Made by a program: the position numbers and the translations under genes. From Meconema thalassinum (Eukaryota; Arthropoda; Insecta; Orthoptera; Tettigoniidae): a DNA stretch of 64,000 bases. Within the stretch, counting starts at the first letter, position 1. Each line of letters opens with the position of its first letter. The DNA lies in NCBI GenBank assembly GCA_946902985.2, contig OX336397.1:184578813-184642812 (forward strand). Reading direction: 5' to 3'. The notes under the pieces were generated by a model. It had not been told where the DNA came from. It was given only the letters and a program-made list of their open reading frames with translations, and made no database searches. Below are positions 43,231 through 53,675 of the stretch, piece by piece.

Positions 43231-45999
43231 ATCAACCGTGAAGATAGGATCATCTTACTCGGAGATTTTAACGCTAGAGTGGGCAGGGACTACAATGTTT
43301 GGAATGGTGTCATTGGTAAGGAGGGAGTTGGTAGCGAAAACTCCAATGGTATCAGACTGCTCTCCAAATGCACTGAACATGAATTGGTAATCACCAATAC
43401 TATCTTTCGCCAAAAGAATCGCTTTAAAACATCATGGCAGCACCCTAGATCGAAGCACTGGCATCTTATTGACTATGTGATTGTACGCAAGAAAGATTTA
43501 CGAGATGTTCTTATCACCAAAGCAATGACAGGAGCCGATGACTGTTGGACAGATCACCGGCTTATTAGATCAGTTATGCGTATACCATTGTCCACACAGA
43601 GGAGGAAGCAACAGAAGAGCTGTAGGCATGTTTTTGATACCGAGAAGTTTGGTAAGTCAGAGCATATCTCCCAATATAAAGAGTTGCTTAGCCAGACACT
43701 GCCACAGGAATACCATCCAGATGTAACACTGCACTGGGAGAGTCTGAAGACCGCTATTCAGAATGCTTGCAAGGAAACGCTGGGATATAAGACCAGGAAA
43801 CATCAAGACTGGTTTGATGAAAATGATGAAGAAATAGAAGCATTAATCTCAGAAAAGAGAAAAGCCTTGCAAACTTGGAGAAAAGATATGAACTCCCGTA
43901 CTAAGAAAGAAGCATTTTGTCTTGCGAAGGCAAATGTCCAAAGAGGAACTCGTGCTCTCAAAAATGCATGGTGGACATCCAAAGCTAAAGAGCTGCAATA
44001 TCTAGCAGACAAAGATTCGCGACAGTTCTTCCAAGCCACAAAAGCGATTTATGGCCCCTCCACGTTTGGTAGAAATCCACTTTGGTCCAGTGACAAAAGT
44101 ACACTTCTAAAAGATCAATACTCCATCATGAATAGGTGGAAGGAGCATTTTGAAGACCTCTTGAACCAGGACTCAGTTATTGATGAGCAGGTGTATGATA
44201 TATTAGAACAAGCACCCATCAAAGAAGAACTCGGTACCCTGCCAACACTAGATGAGGTTCAGTGTGCTATTAATCAAGCAAAGCGACACAAAGCTACTGG
44301 ATGTGATGGAATACCAGCGGAAGCTCTCAAAGAAGGAGGTGAGGAACTCATAAGCCACATACATGATCTTATCATTAAAATTTGGAGAACTGAAAAAATG
44401 CCTGCTGATTTCAGAGATAGTCTGATAGTTCCCATATTTAAGAAAGGTGATCGTGCAGACTGCAACAACTATCGTGGTATATCTTTGTTATCATGCCTTG
44501 GAAAGCTTATTGCTCGTATTTTGGCGAATCGTATTCTATCCCTGGTGGAGAAAATACTCCCAGAGAGCCAATGTGGTTTCAGGCCTTCTAGAGGAACTGC
44601 AGATATGATATTCACTGTTCGTCAGCTTCAGGAGAAATGTAGAGAGCAAAATAGACCTCTTTATATTGCCTTTATAGACCTCAGTAAGGCATTTGACTCG
44701 GTAAACCGTGAAGCCTTGTGGAAGATTTTATCATTGTATGGTTTTCCACTGAAATTTATTACCATCTTAAGACTAATCCACAATGATATGAAGGCAAATG
44801 TCATTGGTAACGACTCGATTGGAGAACCATTTCATATTAATACCGGCGTTAAACAAGGCTGTGTGATTGCCCCTACATTGTTTTCTCTGTACGTTGCCAC
44901 TGTCATGCAGTTAGTCAAAGATGATCTTCCTACAGGCATACAGATAACTTACAGGATGGATGGGAAGATCTTTAATTTGAGCCGTCTAAAGGCAAGGACT
45001 CGAACATCTCCTGCTGCATTGGTTGAGTTACAGTACGCTGATGATAATGCAGTAGTAGCTCAATCAGAGGACGAACTTAGGAAAATCCTGAATGCTTTTT
45101 CTTCAGCCTACAAAAAGATTGGGCTGAAACTTAACACCAGTAAAACCCAAGTCCTCTACCAACCAGCCCCTGGACAAGGACAAAGAAACATCAATGTCAC
45201 CATCGACGGAGCGAAGCTTCAAGAAGTTAACGCCTTTTCTTATCTTGGCAGCACCCTGTCATCAAGTGCAAATATAGATTCCGAAATCCAACACAGGATT
45301 AACCGTGCTGGGGCATCCTTTGCAAGATTGAGGTCTAGAGTTTTTGACAACCATGATATCAATGCTGCAACGAAGATCCTTGTGTACAACTCGGTTGTAG
45401 TTCCCACCTTACTTTACGGATCTGAATCCTGGACATGCTACAGACGTCATTTTAAAAAGCTGGAGCAATATCACCAGCGTTGTTTGAGGAGAATTCTTCG
45501 TGTCACATGGCAAGACAAACGCACAAACACCAGCATTCTCGAAGAAGCACAGACTACCAGTGTTGAAGCCATGCTTTTAAAACGTCAGCTGCGATGGACA
45601 GGACACGTAATCCGCATGCCCAATAATCGCATTCCCAAGCAAGTGTTTTGCTCTGAACTAACTGAGGGCAAGCGCTGTGTGGGAGGTCCGAGGAAGCGAT
45701 TCAAAGACGTACTAAAGGCTAATATGCAAATGTGCCATATTAATATCAACAACTGGGAGACCTTAGCTCTTGATCGCTCATCCTGGAGATCAATTGTTCA
45801 TCGTGGTGCGATACTTTTTGAAGAAAACCGCCGACGTATGATAGAAGATCGGAGGCAACGCAGAAAGAACAGAGTGTTCATTAGAAGACAGGGAATGAAT
45901 GCGGATGTCTCACCTGACCCTGATACTACCTGTCATCACTGCGGGAAACTGTGTCTCTCCCGCATTGGGCTTTTTGGTCACCTCCGGACTCATCGATGA
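43231..45999 (+). CDS. Non-LTR retrotransposon ORF: truncated EN, RT, C2H2 tail
   Basis: This is the longest open frame of the window; the 960-codon frame opens at 43117 but homology starts at about 43231. It begins inside an AP-like endonuclease (EDRIILLGDFNARVG, SKHWHLIDYVIV, TDHRLI), so the N-terminal Asn/Glu part is missing through 5' truncation. The RT follows with KATGCDGIPAEALK, IFKKGDRADCNNYRGISLLS, QCGFRPSRGTADMI, YIAFIDLSKAFDS (residues ~516-528), GVKQGCVIAPTLFSLYV and LQYADDNAV (~638-646). The C-terminus has RQLRWTGHVIRM and a single zinc finger CHHCGKLCLSRIG ending LRTHR (~939-960). All visible RT catalytic residues are kept and no stop interrupts it, so it is a recent copy. The relatives include proteins misnamed craniofacial development protein 2. 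Clade not decided. Confidence 0.92.
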   Translation: MNREDRIILLGDFNARVGRDYNVWNGVIGKEGVGSENSNGIRLLSKCTEHELVITNTIFRQKNRFKTSWQHPRSKHWHLIDYVIVRKKDLRDVLITKAMTGADDCWTDHRLIRSVMRIPLSTQRRKQQKSCRHVFDTEKFGKSEHISQYKELLSQTLPQEYHPDVTLHWESLKTAIQNACKETLGYKTRKHQDWFDENDEEIEALISEKRKALQTWRKDMNSRTKKEAFCLAKANVQRGTRALKNAWWTSKAKELQYLADKDSRQFFQATKAIYGPSTFGRNPLWSSDKSTLLKDQYSIMNRWKEHFEDLLNQDSVIDEQVYDILEQAPIKEELGTLPTLDEVQCAINQAKRHKATGCDGIPAEALKEGGEELISHIHDLIIKIWRTEKMPADFRDSLIVPIFKKGDRADCNNYRGISLLSCLGKLIARILANRILSLVEKILPESQCGFRPSRGTADMIFTVRQLQEKCREQNRPLYIAFIDLSKAFDSVNREALWKILSLYGFPLKFITILRLIHNDMKANVIGNDSIGEPFHINTGVKQGCVIAPTLFSLYVATVMQLVKDDLPTGIQITYRMDGKIFNLSRLKARTRTSPAALVELQYADDNAVVAQSEDELRKILNAFSSAYKKIGLKLNTSKTQVLYQPAPGQGQRNINVTIDGAKLQEVNAFSYLGSTLSSSANIDSEIQHRINRAGASFARLRSRVFDNHDINAATKILVYNSVVVPTLLYGSESWTCYRRHFKKLEQYHQRCLRRILRVTWQDKRTNTSILEEAQTTSVEAMLLKRQLRWTGHVIRMPNNRIPKQVFCSELTEGKRCVGGPRKRFKDVLKANMQMCHININNWETLALDRSSWRSIVHRGAILFEENRRRMIEDRRQRRKNRVFIRRQGMNADVSPDPDTTCHHCGKLCLSRIGLFGHLRTHR

Positions 46000-46011
46000 A
46001 GAGTCATTCAG

Positions 46012-46624
46012 TATTGGAAGGCCAACCTACTCGAGACGAGTGTTTGCTATCACATGTGGAGTAAACTTTGCACGGAAAGGTGACCTGAAGAAACACATAA
46101 TGACGCATAGTGGTGAAAGGCCTTACTCCTGTTATATATGCGGAGGCAACTTTAATAGGAAATCTTATCTGAAGAAACACATGATGATCCATAGTGGTTT
46201 AAAGCCTTATTCCTGTAATACATGCGGAGCAAATTTCACAGAGAAAAAGCCCTTACAGAGACACATAGTGATTCATAGTGCTGTTATGCCGTACTCCTGT
46301 AGTATATGCGGAAAAAACTTCAATAGGAAATCTGATCTGAAAAATCACACGATGATTCATAGTGGTTTAAGGCCCTTTTCCTGTGGAACATACGGAGCAA
46401 AGTTTACGGAGAAACGCAGGTTGAAGAGACACATGATGAATCATAGTGATCTCAAGCCATATTCCTGTAGTACATGCGAAGCAAAATTTATTCAGAAAGA
46501 GTACTTGAAGAAACATGTGATGATCCATAGTGGTTTAAAGCCGTATTCTTGTAATACATGCGGATCAAAGTTTACCCGGAAAGGGAATTTAAACAGACAC
46601 ATGGTGATTCATAGTGGTCTCTAG
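46012..46624 (+). CDS. C2H2 zinc-finger exon
   Basis: After a candidate acceptor at 46011 (or 46035) the frame gives a partial finger and then six repeats joined by HSGxxPY linkers. The fingers are CGVNFARKGDLKKH (first Cys pair incomplete), YSCYICGGNFNRKSYLKKH, YSCNTCGANFTEKKPLQRH, YSCSICGKNFNRKSDLKNH, FSCGTYGAKFTEKRRLKRH (second Cys is Tyr), YSCSTCEAKFIQKEYLKKH and YSCNTCGSKFTRKGNLNRH. A TAG stop follows at 46622. Such arrays bind DNA in the nucleus. In the first finger one extra base would explain the lost Cys. The array starts 12 bp after the LINE stop, so the LINE sits right in front of the exon. It probably belongs with exons at 10056, 10323 and 18972; it may instead be a decaying paralogue. 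Confidence 0.75.
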
Positions 46625-47260
46625 CCACATTTCCGGGATATAAAGTGGTTCCCTGAAGACACAGAGTATAAAGCTAGATTCCTGTGGTAAGTGTAGCGAG
46701 AACTTTTCTGAGAAAGAAAAGTTGCCTAAAGCCATATTCGTCATGTACGTGTACTGTGCTAGGAAGATAAATTTCAAGGCACACATGTTGTTCTATAAGG
46801 GTCTCAAGCAAGAATCCTGTGGTACGTGTAGATCAAAATTTACTTGGAAAGGTATCCAGAAGACACACTTGATGAACCATAGGGGTATAATGCAACGCCC
46901 ATCTAGTACATGCGGCGAAAAAATTACTTATAAGTGTACTTAACTCATGATCTTTTGTAGTCTAATGCATTCCTGCAGTAAATTACCCCCAAAATGAGTC
47001 TGATGAGACACCTGATGATCCATAGTGGGCTAAAGGCGAATTAATGTTCTACTTGCGAGGGATGTTTACTCTCGAGAGTTATTTGAAGACACACAAGTTG
47101 GTCCTCATCCCTGTGGGACATTCGGAGAACGCATTCAGGAAAAAAAATCGATTTGATTTGATGAATTCATAGTGGACTAATGCCACATTCATGAAGTGTA
47201 TGTGGAGTGACTTTATTTGACAAGTTAATTCGAAGGCACACTTGTTGTTCCGTAGTAAAT
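46625..47260 (+). pseudogene. Degenerate C2H2 fingers downstream of the stop
   Basis: Beyond the TAG the repeat pattern continues with broken frames. Pieces such as SCGTCRSKFTWKG and LMNHRG (46815-46885), SSTCGEKITYK (~46905), a cctgatgatccatagtgg remnant near 47010-47030 and another finger-like tail near 47080-47180 recur at about 84-bp steps. The original array was therefore longer and the present stop is a truncation. No clean frame exists. Confidence 0.75.
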
Positions 47261-48199
47261 TAAAGTTTGATGCTTTTCAGTCGGTTAACACTATTGTAAG
47301 CAAATGAGATGGGTTATTCCCAAAACCTGAAAAAAATACCTGAGATCATAAAATACACTTGGACGACCAGTTTTGATCGTCAAGCGATCATCATGAGATC
47401 CATTACCCAGGCTATACAATCTGTCTGAAAGTATTGGTGATAATTTTTACAAAATATACACTTATTTAGTTGCAGTATTAGTGGAGATAATGCAACTCGT
47501 CAATATTTGTTAGTTGTAGTCTATGTGATATTTAATTGACATACTGGAAGTGGTGATTGAACTCCGGAATGTGATTGTTTGAAATGAATATGTGATTCTT
47601 GTAAATGGTATCTTGTATCTGGCTGAGTTTTGCGTGGTCCTGTAGAGAGCAGTTCACATGGTCACTGTTTGCACGCGAATGACGGGAAATTCCTGTGTGT
47701 GAGGGTCGCTTATCTCGTTGAGCTATTCCCCCCTCTCGCATTCCTAAGTGCTATTTGTTCCTCGTGCAAATGTGTCTGTAGTAAGTTGCCAAATCCACTC
47801 TCTCTAATGTGGTGTATGTCTCTGTATTCAGGACAATCTTCAACCTTTTTTCAAACATTTCACACATAAGCTAAAAATCCCTCTTTAAGCGCAAACGAAC
47901 TAATGAAAATGTTTCGGCACCTTTAATACTGCCATTGGTACCGGCCTAGGTTTATTGAATAAAAAGATACTACGCACATCCTGATCCAATAACATGTTTC
48001 CCTTATTGATCCCTTATCTAGCTTGGCTACATCGTTATGTTGTGTCTTGTTTCTGACGGGATGTGTTTTCTAGTAAAGTAAAGAGGGGTGAACTCTCCAT
48101 GAAAGTGTGTTCGTTTAAATTATTGGGGTTGTTTCTTTTAGCTAAGTGTACCTCGATTGCTTCCTTTAAGTCAAGAGCTCTGCCTTTCGGTTCGTGACG
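47261..48199. other. No gene recognised
   Basis: Unassigned sequence following the degenerate fingers. It could include 3' UTR of the zinc-finger gene. Confidence 0.4.
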
Positions 48200-48760
48200 G
48201 ATTATAGGAGATCTTAACTGATTGATATTAGCTTAAAGACAGTCTAGTGTAAGAAGTACAATCTGCTAACCGCTTGGGTTGGTAGGAGCGCTAATCTTAA
48301 AGATATTATCTTAAAGATACTCCAGTTAGTCACCGTCTGCGTGGGTAACTACGTGCTCTAAGCTGACTGATATAAGCCCCAAGAGGAGCCATCTGCTCTC
48401 AGTGTGGGTGGTTACTTAGGTGCTCTAAACTGGCCGATAGTAGCTTAACATCCCTCCAGTATGAAAATACCTCTTAGATGATCCTTCATCTCACAGTTTG
48501 GTAGATATCTAGGAGCTCTAAACTGAAGAATGATATCTTAAAGAAACTTCAGGTGTACCAATACATCTAAGAGTAACCTTCCGACCACAGTCTGTGTTGA
48601 TACCTAGGTGCTCTAATCTGAGTGATATTCGCTTAATGACGCCGCAGGCGTGTCTGCTTCATTAAGTTTAAAAGCTAGTGACAGTCTTTAGGGTACCTAG
48701 GAGCTCTATTCTGTATTAAATTAGCATAATGATACTCAAGTTCGTCATTAACTCTCTGGG
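48200..48760. repeat. Degenerate ~90-bp tandem repeat
   Basis: A block like tacctaggtgctctaaactg, followed by gatatnagcttaa and a ccag-containing stretch, recurs near 48352, 48419, 48511, 48609 and 48699. Spacing is uneven (67-98 bp) and divergence strong, so the array is old. Confidence 0.7.
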
Positions 48761-48789
48761 TATACACCAATATCCTTAAAAACCAGTAT

Positions 48790-49060
48790 GCTTCTTTCAG
48801 AGAGGAAGTAAAGCTTGCTGACCCATGTTTTAGTTTGATGGCTTGTATAAGCACCTTTTACTAACTATAATTGTGTCAATCTAAATTTCTAGTTTAGTTT
48901 TGATTAATGCTCAAGGAATTTCCAACGTCGACGCCAGGTGCCAGTTGCGGTGGCAACTAGTACCCTACTTCATGGCTAAGTGTCGTTGACGGTAGCAAAA
49001 GTAGGAACTACTTGAATTTGATAATCTGCAGTCCTTACCTGAATTACAGATAACTCATTA
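48790..49060 (+). mobile_element. SINE family C, 5'-truncated
   Basis: Matches the body of 13943-14370 from gaggaagtaaagcttgctga and ggcttgtataagcacctttt to gtaggaactacttgaa. The tRNA-like head is missing. Confidence 0.7.
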
Positions 49061-49569
49061 TTAAAGACATCTGAATTTACTCCAGTTTGCAGACAGATTC
49101 TACACACACCCAAAATACATGGAGCTACACATTGATCTCTATAATACTACTGGATGTCGCCCTCCTCGCAAAGGCCGCACGAAAAAAAGAGGTTAGTTAA
49201 ACGGTAACAATCGCTTGGAGGTAGAAGAAGATGTGTTCTCTGTCAGCTGCTTGAAAAAATGTAATGTGTTACATTCGCCTGGAGGTAGGGGAAGATCTGT
49301 TCTCTGTCAGCTGTTTGACAATATGTAATGTGTTACATTCGCCTGGAGGTATGGGAAGATAGTAGGTACAATAAGCCGTATCTGGGCCAGGGGCTAATGC
49401 GCAAGAAGGCCCCCATTCCCTGAGACTGTGGACAATGTCACAGGGAGAGGTTCGCTGTGAAACATTGCTAAATGGAATATTTATGATTATTATTATAAAT
49501 AATAATTTTATTTATATTATTAGGTAATTATTGATTGATCATGTACAATCAAGACCAGCCGTATATTGT
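49061..49569. other. No gene; short direct repeats
   Basis: tgtaatgtgttacattcgcc with ggaggta and a gaagatctgttctctgtcag segment is repeated at about 49205-49350 with a 65-70-bp step. Otherwise unassigned. Confidence 0.5.
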
Positions 49570-49835
49570 CCACCTCTTGGTGTAGTGGCTAGCATTCTTG
49601 GCTGTTACTGCGGAGGCCCGGGTTCGATTCCTGGCTCTGCCAAGAAAATCAGTTTCTGGTTTCAGGACTGGAACGGGGTACACTCAGCCTTGTGAGACAA
49701 AACTGACAGGAGCTGGGTATAATTCCTGCCTCAGCTATCTTAGAAGTGTAATTTCGTGGTTTTCTACTTTTACTCCAGGGATGGTTCACAACATGAGGCC
49801 ACTGCCACCTCCCTTCATATCCTAGTCTCAGTTAC
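49570..49835 (+). mobile_element. SINE family B copy
   Basis: Head ttggtgtagtggctagcatt with B box gggttcgattcctgg, then the gccaagaaaatcag body and the ggttttctactttta block. Its tail runs into the 194-bp tandem repeat at 49836-50475. Confidence 0.85.
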
Positions 49836-50475
49836 AAATACACACACACTATTGCAGCCATCACAATAAAACAGATTATCAGACAAATTTAACACACACT
49901 TAAGTACACTGGGCTATATGTCAATGATGTTACGAAGCCCCTATAATAATCGACAACAAAATAAACCAGTTCCAGGATGGTACCATTTGACAGGCCATGG
50001 CTGTTTCCTTTCCAATAACCACTCTAGTTACCAATACACACATTAATACAGCCATCACAATAACACAGGTTACTAGACAAATTCCACACTCAACCAAGTA
50101 CACTGGGCTATATGACTGTGATGTTACGAAGCCCCTACGAGAATCAACAACAAAATAAACCAGTTCCAGGATGGTACCTTTTGACAGGCCATGGCTGTTT
50201 CCTTTCCAATCCCCACTTTAGTTACCAATACACACATTAATACAGCCATCACAATAACACAGGTTATTAGACAAATTCCCCACTGAACCAAGTACACTGG
50301 GCTATATGACAATGATGTTACGAAGCCCCTAAAATAATCAACAACAAAATAAACCACTTCCGGGATGGTACTTTTTGAGAGGCCACGGCTGCTTCCTACT
50401 GTAATTATAAATACACACACTAACACAGCCATCACAATAACACAGGTTATTAGACAAATTCCACACACCCAACTA
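49836..50475. repeat. 194-bp tandem repeat grown from a SINE B tail
   Basis: The marker ataaaccagttcc recurs at 49961, 50155 and (changed) 50349, exactly 194 bp apart; about 3.3 units are present. Each unit contains the family B tail (tacagccatcacaataacac, gtacactgggctatatga) plus ccatggctgtttcctttcca. Confidence 0.9.
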
Positions 50476-50639
50476 CACGATGCTAATAACGTATATATCC
50501 CCTACGTTTTAGCTATACAGAACTAATGAGAGAACACTGTTTTTCTTTTTATCTCACTACACACTTAGTGGAAAGTGTTGAGGACTAAAATGTTGTGTTA
50601 CAGGAGAATGATAAAGATTAGATGGGGTAGCAAATGTAG

Positions 50640-50900
50640 GCGAATGGGGGAGGATTTTTTTGGCAAATGCTAATAATGTAAATATATAGGTTGGTAGGAC
50701 ACGTAGTAATACACCCCGGCATAGCAAGCTTAGTTATGGATGGAAGGGTTGAGGACAAGAACTTTACGGGTAAACCAAGGTTAGAATAGATTAAACAGAT
50801 TGCTTAAGATGTAGGGTGTGGTAGCTATGTAGAGATGACTCGCTTAGATCAGGACAGAGAGGCAGGGAGAGCTCCATCGAATCAATCAAAGACTGAATAC
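50640..50900 (+). pseudogene. LINE C-terminal tail fragment
   Basis: The translation gives VMDGRVEDKNFTGKPRLE-like, then W-I-K/N-Q-I, DVGCGSYVEMTRLDQDREAG and RAPSNQS, with small shifts. These resemble the last residues of LINE ORF2 proteins that end WRATVNQS. Smaller related scraps occur in both palindrome arms (about 57530-57615 and 59395-59470). No RT motif remains and the fragment is non-functional. Confidence 0.65.
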
Positions 50901-51685
50901 TCGAACATATTTATTACACACAGATTTTCTAGACAAAAATTTAGTTGTTTTTACTTACCTGAATCAGATGTATTTCTTGGTCAACTCTTGTTATTTTAAC
51001 CCGACGGTATAAGGGTATCTGAGGCCTAGGATATCAACTCTATGACAGCATTTTAGTCTTTTATCCCAATCTAATATAACGATATGTTTGTTAACCAGCG
51101 GTGACAACTTACACAAGAACATGGTACATGTAAATTACAGTACCAAATATTTAATTAAATTACCAAAAATTATCTTATGATAGTCCTTAACCCTTTCTTA
51201 AACACAACAAGTTCACAGAGCTGAGGACAGTGATATTGCAAAGTTTTCTACACACCCAAGTATACGTGGTTGAGAACTAAGATGTTGCAAAGTTTTTTAC
51301 ACACCAAAATATACAGGGAAAATAGCCAACTACTATACACACGACTGATGCACACGATAATATACTGGGCTGGTGACTGAGATGTTTTTTCAAAACCTCA
51401 GCACACATATATGCAATAACGCGTGATTGATGATTGAATTTTGTTACAAGTTTAAACAGTTCACATGCGAGCGAACACTACGTGAGTTGAAAGGAGTCTG
51501 TTCTTACCAGCGTACTGTGGGAGCTTGAAAGATGCAAGTTCGCAGAAATTTGATAGCCTACATTGCGCGTTATCACTGAGACTGAAGGCTTGGTTCTTGG
51601 CTGCTGGAGAGACTTTTATATGCATTTTAAGACAGAAATTACCCTTGGCTGTCTTAAAAATGTTTTTTGTGGCTTCCCTCTTCTA
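50901..51685. other. No gene recognised
   Basis: Contains scattered cacacccaagtatac-like pieces of family B SINE tails (51240-51400) and otherwise nothing recognisable. It abuts the outer edge of the left palindrome arm. Confidence 0.45.
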
Positions 51686-51902
51686 CTCCAGACAAAGGTC
51701 GGAATGGTTCCTAAATTAAGGCCAGGGTCGCCTTCTTCCCAATCCTTACCTGAATGACTAATAAACACACTCTAACAGACACCACAATAACACAGATAAT
51801 CGCATACATTTTACATAGACCCAAGTACAATGGTATGAAAGACCTTCAAAACAACAACATCGTAACATGAGACTGCACCATGTCCACTTTCAGAAGAGTC
51901 CA

Positions 51903-52300
51903 CCCCGTTGTGTAGCGGCTAGCATTCTTGGTTATCACCGAGGAGGCCTGGGTTTTGATTTTCGGCTCTGCCAAGAAATTTAATTCTGGTTTGAGAGCAG
52001 GAATGGGGTACACTTAGCCTCGTGTGGCTAAACTGAAAAGAAGTGTGTTCGATTCCTACCTCAGATATCCTGGAAATGGTTTTCTATGGTTTCCCACTTG
52101 TACTTCAGGTGAATACCGAGAGGATTCATAATTTAAGTGTACGCCTGCATCCTCCTCAATCCTCATCAAATTACAAATACACACACTACTGCAGCCATCA
52201 CAATAACACAGATAATCAGACAAATTCAACACACACCTAAGTACACAGGAGTAAATGATTACGATATCAAAGCCCTTCAAACAACAACGACAACAACGTA
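51903..52300 (+). mobile_element. SINE family B copy in left arm
   Basis: Head cgttgtgtagcggctagcat, B-box zone gggttttgatt (one base longer than usual), body and cacacaccta-type tail. Its mirror copy is at 60480-60840. Confidence 0.85.
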
Positions 52301-52337
52301 ACATGAGACTGTACACGGTAGACTTTCGTAAGAGTCC

Positions 52338-52690
52338 ACTTCCTTGTGTAGTGGCTAGCATTCTAGGTCGTCACCATGGAGGCCTGAGTTTGATTTCCGG
52401 CTCTGCCAAGATATTTTACTTTGGTCCACACTAGGCTTTGTAGGGAAAAACTGAGTAGATGTAGGTTCAATTCCCAGCTCACCTATCCTGGAAGGGTTCT
52501 CCGTGGTTTCCCACTTGTAATTTAGGTAAATACCGGGACGATTCCTAATTTAAGTGTACGCCTGCATCCTTCCCAAATCTCATCTAATTACAAATACCCA
52601 CACTACTGCAGTCATCACAATAACACAGGCTATAACACAAATCCTATACACCTCGATGTCCAAACCCCTCAAATAAAATGCATATTTACT
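52338..52690 (+). mobile_element. SINE family B copy in left arm
   Basis: Head ccttgtgtagtggctagcat and tail catcacaataacacagg. Its mirror copy is at 60110-60460. The two family B copies follow in tandem about 435 bp apart. Confidence 0.85.
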
Positions 52691-52782
52691 TCGAATTGGC
52701 AGGTGAAAAGCTAAAGGAAGTAGGAGACTTTTTGCTACTTAGGAAGCAAAATAAATAGTGATGGACGAGGCAAAGAGGATAT

Positions 52783-53661
52783 TGTTTTAGATCCCTTAGT
52801 TGGGGGTAGTTAGATCTAAAACGGATGTGTTAATGTACTAATTTATAAGGTGATGCCTAGGAGGGGGTAGCTTCCCGTAGCTGGGTAAGCTGACCAGTGT
52901 AGAGTGTTGTTTAGTGTTAGGATGCTAGGGGATGCTCCTATAAAGACGTAAGTGTGACTCGGGGGATGAACCTCTGTGTACAGGTTAATGTACTAGCCTA
53001 TCAGCTGGTTGGAGAGAGTTATATAACCGACGTGCGGCGTCAGCTGTGTTGGCGGCTCACTGTTTAGACAGTCGGGCCGCTGCAAGAAGTACAATGAAGC
53101 TTGAGCTAGCAACTATTTGACTACTGTTGTCACGGTTACTCGTGACGGGATACAGGAAGGGCGTTAGGATGTGAAGAGGCGTGTAATTACGAACACAAGG
53201 TGTAGTTTGCTGACCAAGTATTTATTGGTCAGTGATGTATGAAATAGTATGTCCCTTTTAGGGAAGTGTGAACAATAGTGCAAATTATGTCTACAAGTCT
53301 GTGGGGTAGGTTACAAAATATAGGAACTCTGAACACTGCTGACTCACCTGATGATAACAGCTAGGGCCTCCGGCTGACACACTGTATGACTGATAATCGA
53401 GAGAGCTGTCCTCCTTACGGCCCTCCTCTTATAAGCTCTGGTGTTGTGCTGTCAGCATTCCACTGGCATAGATGCCCCAGTTAATTATGTGTAGCTGTTT
53501 ATGGTGTGATGCAAGTGTTTAGCAAGCCTTCCAGGCTGGTTAGCTGCCCTTGCTGTGTGAAAGATGTTGTTCTGGACTTATGAGCTTTTCCAGTTAGGGA
53601 TGGTTTTGATAGATGATGGAGGGTGGCTTCCAGGGGGTGCAACCCTTTGGGGGCCTGTACA
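52783..53661 (-). repeat. 3' LTR of the short LTR element
   Basis: About 16 differences from the other LTR by eye, roughly 2%. An internal 10-bp inverted pair gttttagatc/gatctaaaac lies at its plus-strand start. Confidence 0.92.
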
Positions 53662-53662
53662 A

Positions 53663-53675
53663 GCCTCTTCCTCTG
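53663..53675 (-). other. Candidate polypurine tract
   Basis: The minus strand reads acagaggaagaggc directly before the LTR start, as expected for second-strand priming. Confidence 0.6.

Noticed and set aside
45899..46011. 5' part of the 241-codon zinc-finger frame overlapping the LINE end
   Set aside because: This part is out of frame with the LINE's own ORF and is LINE sequence; the finger exon is taken to start at 46012 or 46036.
52800..53660. Host genes in the paired 62- and 92-codon minus frames near 53499 and 56820
   Set aside because: Both lie in the two LTRs and are identical shadows of LTR sequence.
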